Assembly (NCBI GenBank): GCA_002205965.3 | Contig: NADL03000691.1 | Span: 1,984,001-2,048,000 of the forward strand | Direction: 5' to 3' | DNA length: 64,000 nucleotides | DNA from: Kappaphycus alvarezii | Lineage: Eukaryota; Rhodophyta; Florideophyceae; Gigartinales; Solieriaceae | Shown: piece after piece, positions 56,353-64,000 of the stretch | How the letters are laid out: each line of letters begins with the position of its first letter | Position numbering within the stretch: position 1 is the first letter of the stretch | The notes under the pieces: model-generated | Told to the model about the DNA's origin: nothing | Database searches by the model: none | The model's input: the letters and a program-made list of their open reading frames with translations, nothing else | Translations under genes and position numbers: made by a program

Positions 56353-56664
56353 CTAGTTGCTTAGAGCATTATCTACTAAGTAGTGTTCATGTGAGACGCC
56401 TTGAAGGTAGGCGAAAAGTAGAGGAATAGTTAAATTGCCCATAAAACTTGTAGCCACTTCTCGAGAAGCACTGCCAGAACTACTGAGAAGAGAATGGAAT
56501 TTTTCTCCGCTAGCATTCGACTTAAAAAGATCACCTTTCCAGATAAGATAAAAGTATATTGAGACAATAGCGCCAGAATTCGCATCTCGGAGCTGCTTTC
56601 TAACTGATATAGTGAAGGATTTTCTGCAATGGGTGCTTAAATAGGATATACTGTCAAAAAACAA
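56353..56664 (-). pseudogene. Probable copia RNase H relic
   Basis: A 103-codon frame with a layout like copia RNase H: YLSTHCRKSF (from YLxxTxxxGL), RDANSGA (from SDADWAG), SIYFYL, LLSSSGSASREVATS (from ALSSxEAEYxA) and a final YLVDNALSN (from VDNxxA). Each match is loose, so this is a suggestion rather than a firm call. Confidence 0.42.
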
Positions 56665-59600
56665 TTATAATTATTTTTTGGGTGATTTTATTACTTTGAA
56701 CTGTCTTAAGGTGATGATAAAAATGATCATGTGGCTGTGCAAATACAGTAAGGTAATTTGAGACTCAATTTGTACGAATAATGTACATATGTAGTGTCCT
56801 TCGAGTACAGCACCGCGTGAAGTACCCTATTTTACTGCAAATGTGTTCGAAACTATTCTTTAATGTATTTATCGGCCCTATATATACGTATATATAAAAA
56901 TGGACCAGGCCTTAGTGCTCCTTACTGTTGAGAAATCAGAAACATTATTGAAATAAGTCCGAACTATGGCCTCGAAGCATCAATCTAAATAATTTACAGT
57001 TCTTCAATTTCTCAATTATTCTTGATAAAACATTCTGCCATTCCATGATTTATAAATCTATGTCAATTATAAATTTAGTTCAATAGTATTTTGAAATGGC
57101 CGGGGGTCTCGTAAGCTACCCTTCTTACTCTCTTTTGCATTTTATCGCCTCTATAATCTTTATTTATCCTAAAAAGACTTGTTTGTGTTGAAGCAATAAT
57201 ATCTTCAAGTGTAATAAGGAAAGTTTTTTGTACCCAATCTTAAAAACCCTCGTACGCTCCAAATTTAATTCAAAGTCAATGAATAAGTCAGATTCAGCAT
57301 AAGGATTCAAGTCAGGCTGAAAAAAATTATAATAAATTCAGTTTTAATTACGTAAACAGGGAGAAAAATTTGTACTAAAATAAAATACATAAATATTTTA
57401 TATTCAAATAGTTCTTTTGAAGATTCTCCTCATATATTATTAATATTTGAATCATTTACATGAAATATTGATGAGATATAAATATTACTATAAATAACTA
57501 TGGAAATAAAAGGATTTTCATCCATATCTCAATATATTGTATTGTATTCAACCGTAGCAGAGTGCTCAATTAAATCAAGAATGAGATCCATATAAATCAA
57601 AACTTGGCTATAAAAACTGGAATATTAATGTAGATATATTCTATAATATATATTTTTTCCAAATTAATTATAATGATTTTAATGGTAGATATGTATTCCA
57701 CTTATAACTATTTCTAATAAGTTTCTGTCTAGATATCGGTTCAAAATTTCTTCTAGAATAATTTCCTTTTTATCGCACAGGAACCTGAGTAATCTACTCT
57801 CGCATACAATTGTACAGGACAGCACAGGTATAATTTGACCGAAGAAGTTCATGCAAGGATGTTTTCTTGGTTCTACTGAAGTTGCCTTTGTGTAAAATCT
57901 TGAGATCAGCCGAATTGTTCTGCTTTTCTGCTAAAAGATAACTTTTAGTCACTGTAAATTGAAAATTTGTAAATTATATTGCGCAGATCTATGGAACATC
58001 TGGATTTTCGAGGAAGTAGCATTCACTAATTGAGAATCTAAACCAATCGGTCTTAGATGTTGAGCTGATGAAATAATGAGAGTTTTATGAAGTATCTGTG
58101 TTATTTATTCCTTTCTTGATATAATTGGAAGGAATTTCGAACTTTATTGACGAATCGGTCAATATCACCTCCTTTATTTGACGATTATTTCGTTTTTTTT
58201 TTCGTAACTAAACAGATTACGAATTGAAAATAGGTGCTACCAGTTCTCAATTTGAGTTTTCTTCAGTAATTTTAATGACTAAAGTATGAGAATTCTAGTA
58301 CTTCTATTTAATGTAACCACTCTGTTTCAAAATAAATGAAGAATTACAGAAGAAATACCATAGAGTTCTTAAGTTACTTCGGAACGGTGACCTGTTACAA
58401 GAATAAGTCTGGTGCATAAATTTGCGAATATATTTCTTGACATTGATATTTTTTTCACGTACTAATATTAAATATCTTAAATCTTCCAGAAATTGTTTAG
58501 AGCTTTTGAAGCATAAATCAAATCATACATATCTGTGTGTCTCTTTCTATGTAGTGTTAGGTTTTAATATCGAAAATACTTTGGCTCAAGTTTCTTTTGT
58601 TGTAGTTGTCTGAAATATCTTATGAATTCAGTCGTGGAACTCTTCATTTTCGGAGAGAAATAATTATTAATATCTATGTAGCATATAAAAACTCATGATT
58701 ATAACCGTGAACTATGCTTCTGTTTCCCATTCTCAATTGAAAATAATATTTAAACATGGCTTCCCTTCACTTTTCCTATTGTACAAAAATCTCTGGATTC
58801 TTAAAATTTTCTTTCTTAAATTTCATATCTGAGCTACCACGTCCCATATTTTCTTGAATATTTATCCTTAACATTTCCAAATAATTTTTTTGATAAATTA
58901 TAATAATGATTTTTTTCTTAAACTCAATAATTTATAATGAGAAAAATTACCAAAAATATTGTCCTCATCGCTATTATACATGATTTTCAGTAAAAGTTTG
59001 CGTTACCAAAGATCTTCTCGCTTGAATATGATACAATATTTACGGGTGTCTAAAATTTCAATACGTGCTTGATTTAATTGATAATAAGTCTTAAATATAA
59101 TGCTATAATGTCCAGTCATCGATTTTGGCCCCAATTTCAGATATTTAAGTAAAACTTGCGGTATTTTACTGCTTAATATAATCAATAAGATGCTATATCT
59201 ACTTTCCGAGTTCCCTTTAGGTCAATTTGCTCCTAAAGTACTCGAATTTTTATATAACAAGCCTCTGCAGCAAATTGATATGGTGAATTTGCTGCTTTAC
59301 AATAAAATCAACCAGGTTATTTTATAAATAGTCTACTTGAAAGGTGGTTTACTGTGATATTTCATGCATTCATCATAAAGTTCTGAACTTTCCATAGGTT
59401 ATCCAAGAATCATTCCCTTTTTTGTGAGATGTACTTCGGACAGGAAACTTCGGCAAAACTCTCACCAAATATTTGATAATAAGTACTAAACACTAATAAA
59501 GCTTTGGACATGAACAGAAAAGTATTATGATTATCAATTTTTATGAACTCAAATTTTCTTTGTATTCTCAGCTTTCCCAATGCCTCTTTATATTTGCCGT

Positions 59601-60715
59601 TAAAGAAACTTTAAGAAAAGACCATAATTATTCGTATAATATTTATTTGGAAGCATTTACGGAAGAGAAATTATATTTGTAACGTAATAAATTCAAATAT
59701 TACTGTTAATAATTATGTCAGCTACTTATAATGGTACAGTATTCTATAAATAAAAAACTTTGATGTTCGTAAACATTCGAGGATATTTTAAAATACCTGA
59801 GAGTCGAACTAGAATATAGAAATTTTCGAGTTGCGAAGTTATGGTTATGAATACTTTTCATGATCATTAAAATTTTTAATTATGAATTGATTGTAACCTG
59901 AAAGTCGCTTAGTACTAGAATAGTTCTGCAATCTGCCGACTTGATCCCTTAATTTATGTATTCTTAGCGGAAGTAATTAAGTGTTGATTGAGTGGTCATT
60001 AAATTGGCTACTCTGTTCAAAATTTCAGTAATTTATCTTAAATTAGTTTTATTAAATAAAACTTCCTGAAAGATTGCTATTAAGGCATCGAAACTAATTT
60101 CGTCTGTGGTATTAACTGTTTTTCGTCTAACCAGCTAGTTTATATTTAGGATGATTGACAAATTACAATATCAATGCTTTTAATAACTTTATGAATTATA
60201 TTAATCAAATCTACTCGCTTCGGTGGTAATATCTTTTTAGTAATCATTCAAGGAATAAAAGCTTTACTATTTAACCAGTTCCAATAAGAGTTTCAAATTT
60301 TCTCTCTGAACTTAATATTATCCCTGTTAGAAGCCATTACGTTTTAATGTTATCCATAGTGCTTTTAATTTCTTAAAAATGTATTGTCTTGATTAAGAAT
60401 CATGAAAAATCAAATTCTGTGTTTTGGGGCAAAGAGAACGATTTAGATTAAACAATCAATTCTTAAGGTTAATTTTTCTTGTTTATGACCAATTTTTTAC
60501 AAATTATCATTCTCTATTTGATTTGACGCACAACTGAAATTCAGTTTTTAATATTATATTACAATTAACTAGAAGATCAATGAAATTTTCAATAATGAGA
60601 TATCTAATCAAGTGAATTTAGAATGATTTAAAATAAAATTGTGATTCTCCATAATATAGGAAAATTGGTAAGCAAACGATTCGCCATGGTTTCACATTCA
60701 ACATTTCATCAATCA
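56665..60715. other. AT-rich DNA, no gene recognised
   Basis: Four kilobases of AT-rich, stop-dense DNA. The longest open stretches are about 60 codons (58,422-58,613 plus; 59,185-59,003 minus) and show no motif. It may consist of very old transposon copies. Confidence 0.55.
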
Positions 60716-60719
60716 GCGT

Positions 60720-61010
60720 TTAAGTTGCCGCTGTGACAAGACCCAGCTCAGATACCTCATTAGATGCAATAAGAAGCGAAAATTTGAGCTTATTTTGAAG
60801 TTTTGATACCATGTTATTCAATTGATGGATGAGGGCTGCCATTTTGTCAATGTGTAGGCTAATGTCCCTCCTTACGGAGGTGCACCTCATCGCAGCGATG
60901 TAAGTCTTTTTTCTAATTTTCGTTGCTGTCGACTGTGATTCATAACGCTCATTGAGTCGTTTGAGCATGTGAAAAGTCTTTCCAAGAACACGTAGTATGA
61001 CTCTCAACAC
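60720..61010 (-). pseudogene. Copia gag relic (element C)
   Basis: A 96-codon frame matches the UBN2 region of copia gag: MLKRLNERYESQSTATKI (WxxLxxxYxSxSxAxKI), then RDISLHIDKMAALIHQLN and KLKFSLLIASNEVSELGL. It lies 0.2 kb inside a primer site and LTR border at 61,218-61,228, the correct order for a minus-strand element. Confidence 0.75.
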
Positions 61011-61217
61011 TCTGTTTGTGAGTGACCGAACGATCAGGTCCGATGACTTTTAACAAAACATCTCGAACTTCTTAAAATCATTTGCGTCTTCATTGTGTAC
61101 ATTCTCAGTTATCAAACACTTGCCAATTTCCTTGGCGTAGGAATTTACTAAGTTACAGTTTACAGTCCGTGCATGGTTCGAATCTTAAGTTAACTATATG
61201 CTAGTGAGACTGTCTTA

Positions 61218-61227
61218 GCCCATAACC
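61218..61227 (-). other. Element C primer-binding site (tRNA-iMet half type)
   Basis: On the minus strand GGTTATGGGC follows directly after a CA, as in element B. It is complementary to the anticodon arm of initiator tRNA-Met over 10 bases, then diverges. The 5' LTR would start here and run rightwards from 61,228; its far end is not identified. Confidence 0.6.
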
Positions 61228-62995
61228 TGCTTAAGGTTATGTATGTGTGGACTCCTTTTTGCTGCTGTCAGGCTTCCGAGTTTACTATGGTGTTAAATTA
61301 TTGTATACTGCTAGAGAATCCTCCACACAACAAATGGCTATTGACTCAAGTATGATGCAATAGAATCTACTAGATTCAGTATGAATAGCTTACCCATAAA
61401 AAGTTAATGTTCGAGTAACGGCTTCAGTCCACGTAAGATCCACTGTATATCACGGTCATTACAGATGAGTCCGGTTTCTTTTCAAGCATTGCTTCGTAGT
61501 TTAGACTTGATTAGTGATTACCCGACAGTTATTGACGATAAACTAAAAATGATCAACGTGGAGCTCTACTTGAAATTGCAATGTCTCCTTCATTAAATGG
61601 AAACTTTGCAATCAAAATTCTGTTGGCCATCAATTTGATGACCATCTGAATGACAGAAAGTACATAAGGTATCGCTCTGATGGCCATCAATTGAGGGGCT
61701 GCAGAATCACACACAAAAGGGCACAGGGGAATTGTTTACTATAAAAAATAAGCTGGCTGAAACCCAGTAAAATTGTATGGTAGTTGTGAGCATGTCCTCG
61801 AACGTTACGAGAGGCGCTCATGGCACTTTACTCTATAAGCAGGTATAGAGGAGGCCGACAAGCAAAACAGCAGAAATAGTGGTTACAATCAGCGCAGAAT
61901 GTCTCTGTAAAAGAAAAGAAAGCACCTCAGAAACCAGTTCTAGCGCGGCTGGCGAAAGTTCTCACAAGTTCCTTTAGTCCGTTAAACCTTTTCTCTTCAT
62001 AATCGGTGGACCAACGAACAAAGGGTTTCTTGAAGACCGAGGTATGCTTTCGAGTCTCGCATACCCGTGCTGAAATAGTCAAAAAGAAGATCTTTCCGCT
62101 ATCCGGCTGTCACTTTGGAAAGAAGACAGGTAGATTGAAGAGCAGTCTATACCAAGGTTTAAGAGAGAATCTACACTCAGATTGGTTACGAAGGCTTCTA
62201 AAAGTCTCTGCTGTAAGTATATCTATTGCAGAAGTTGTGGAGCGTCCTGGTTCTCAGTAGGCTACTTGCATGGATACGAGCGAGGAATCGATCCTCATTT
62301 TAGACTGTGCAAAGGAATACGCGATGCTATTCTCGGAGACATAATCGAGGGAAAATAGAAGCTAGATGACTTCCACAAGATTGAAAATTCGTGGCAGGGA
62401 ACTATCGCTAGAGGAAACAGTGTTCCGTCGCGTGGGTCCGAAGCCACGCGCGCGACCCTATAAAATCAAGAATAAATAAGAAACACAACCGCCACCGCGG
62501 GCGGGCAAAAACTTATTCTCCTCTTACGATAAGCGACCCCGAAAGGCTTCGTTTTGCAACTAATGGTATTCTCAGCCCATGTTTCTTCAGCTTTCTCCTC
62601 CCGTCGTCCCATTTTTTTATTTATTTGAGTAATATATTCTATGGCGCCGTGTATCTTATTTCATTTTGCATGTGTAGAATATTGAAATCAATGAGTTTCG
62701 ATAGATAATGAACTACAAAATATATTAAGATTCATACTCAACTATTAAAGATGATTCAGCGAAAAATGCAACCAATGATCAATAAAACATACTACAGTAG
62801 GATAGATTAGTTCCTCAGCTCGGCTATGCATATGCCTTTACGTAACCCTGATCAGTATCCTTGCATGGATGAAACGGCGGGAATTAAAAAACTCGCAGGA
62901 TGCTAGCCAGTAGCAGAGATGTGTAATTATCTAGATGCGACAAGGTCAAAGAACTAGGACTTGATTACTGGCTACTTCTCTGTAGACATCGCGGC
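61228..62995. other. Possible LTR of element C, then intergenic
   Basis: The first part should be the LTR of element C, but no second copy was found to define it. An 84-codon frame at 62,006-62,260 (+) is unrecognised. A GC-richer patch at 62,420-62,545 stands out in the AT-rich surroundings and could be an LTR piece of the gypsy relic that follows. Confidence 0.35.
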
Positions 62996-62999
62996 TTGT

Positions 63000-63850
63000 C
63001 TGTAGGCTACAAGGACCCAGTCAGCCACAGTAAACCTCCACGTTTCTCCATTTTTTGCCTAAGCATCCACTTTGAACCCCATACTCTTTTCCGCTGCTCG
63101 CAAAGGTAACGAAGTGAGTATTTCAAGTAGGCGATGATCATCCCTAGCGTTCGATAAGGATGAAGCAGGGTCGACCGGGTCCATAACTGGGACGAGGGCA
63201 AACAAGATTTCGAAAGGCGAAGCTACGGATCAAAGAAGGCTGCGACAGTTTTTAAGTACCCCAGGGAAATCTCCATCCAAATCAATCGCTTGGCCAACTA
63301 ATTTCGTTTTAGAAGCTTTCTTGATGGTACTTGCCACCCTTTCAGCTCTTCCATGAGACATTGGAACGTACGGAAATACAGTTTTCCAGTTGATTTCACT
63401 CTTCTTCATATATTTTTAAATAAAGACAGCCATAAAGCAGCCGGAATTGTAGGATATAATAGTCCAGGGGGACCAAATAGATGTATTATTTCCTTTTCTT
63501 TGAACTTCATGACAGTTCCCGATGACGAGTCTGAGGTGGCCTTCGCAAACTAATAAATTGTTAAACGCCCAACGGCGATGAATAATTATTTTTCCCGTTT
63601 TATTCGTCGATAACAGACCGGTGAAGTCTAGCAAATATGTCTCAGAAATATTCCTCTATGGAATATTTCGCGCCGTCCGATATGGCGGAAGGGGCTTGAG
63701 TTCATGGCATATGTCGCGAATGTTCTCATAGTTATGGATATCTTGGTGTAATTTCAGCAATCAGTAACAGGCCGTGACGAATTCTTGTCGTCTGTTTATC
63801 TCAGTTCGCAACATCGCCGTGGAATGAGCGCAATATCACGAGCCTTTTCT
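63000..63850 (-). pseudogene. Gypsy integrase relic, related to the 26-kb element
   Basis: In order on the minus strand: a FHGDVAN...TTRIRHG segment and CHELKPLPPY (remains of the zinc domain), LLDFTGLLSTNKTGK (first Asp), an ISYNSGCFMA segment (SDNxG with Asp changed to Tyr) and SHGRAERVASTIKK (Glu). Then come SPFEILFALVPVMDPVDPAS and RLLEILTSLPLRAA, which align with the 26-kb integrase (SPFELMLIVV..MNPSDPAS, RLEMLVTLALRAA). One catalytic Asp is lost and frames change repeatedly. Confidence 0.82.
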
Positions 63851-64000
63851 CCATAAACGTGAATGAAGCACGTCCTTCTTGTGACCGAAGAACTTTGCTT
63901 CTCACATCATGAAATATTTAACCATTCGCTTAATCGAACGGCGCTTATCTTCTTCTTATACATATGTCTTGTTGCAAGGGCTCAAGTGGTATTCTCTCCT
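63851..64000. other. Edge of window, probably more gypsy relic
   Basis: By position this should hold RNase H or linker sequence of the same relic. No motif could be read. Confidence 0.35.

Noticed and set aside
61120-61260. tRNA-like gene: a GGTTCGAATC B-box-like word with an upstream A-box-like word and a downstream T run
   Set aside because: No cloverleaf can be folded from the arms by eye, and the CCATAACC next to it is better explained as the primer site of a copia element.

Overview
The window looks like a transposon-dense, gene-poor stretch of a eukaryotic genome. A fungus or fungus-like organism is most likely, and an early-diverging (chytrid-like) fungus is a guess. The reasons are the mixture of Ty1/copia, Ty3/gypsy, non-LTR, piggyBac-like and pogo-like elements, the absence of any compact host gene cluster, and strongly AT-rich decayed blocks alternating with more balanced DNA. 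Nearly all recognisable coding sequence is transposon-derived and broken by stops and frameshifts. No rRNA, convincing tRNA or CRISPR array was seen.

Layout. 0-4.9 kb: AT-rich decayed DNA with a gypsy RNase H relic. 4.98-7.4 kb: two non-LTR element fragments meeting tail to tail. 8.4-9.4 kb: a gene for a three-membrane-segment, cysteine-rich surface protein (minus strand). 10.7-11.6 kb: another non-LTR fragment. 11.6-23.1 kb: an old copia element (A) split inside its integrase by a younger, structurally complete copia element (B, 14,731-19,893). B has 0.74-kb LTRs, a perfect GATAA target duplication, a polypurine tract and a half-tRNA-type primer site. 23.1-23.5 kb: non-LTR fragment. 23.64-30.98 kb: a full-length gypsy element with two LTRs, gag, protease, RT, RNase H and integrase, plus 2.1 kb of extra sequence between integrase and the 3' LTR. 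That extra sequence contains a membrane-protein-like fragment in sense. 32.4-34.8 kb: a long non-LTR relic with a 0.53-kb insertion. 35.5-36.6 kb: pogo/Tigger-like transposase relic. 40.2-40.8 kb: copia relic. 43.4-44.0 kb: gag relic. 44.6-46.0 kb: piggyBac-like transposase relic. 47.5-48.7 kb: a paralogue of the 8.4-9.4 kb surface-protein gene. 50.5-51.2 kb: a C2H2 zinc-finger gene or pseudogene. 52.6-53.4 kb: copia gag. 54-61 kb: very AT-rich decayed DNA with copia fragments. 63.0-63.9 kb: gypsy integrase relic related to the 26-kb one.

How it fits together. The best candidates for host genes are the two paralogous surface-protein genes and the zinc-finger gene. A third, divergent protein of similar architecture appears inside the gypsy element, which suggests capture of host sequence by an LTR retrotransposon. 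The half-tRNA-type primer site is visible in element B and again beside a decayed gag at 61.2 kb, so this priming mode was probably general for the local copia lineage. Element B has lost its whole reverse transcriptase while keeping LTRs, primer site and polypurine tract, so any recent mobility would have needed a helper.
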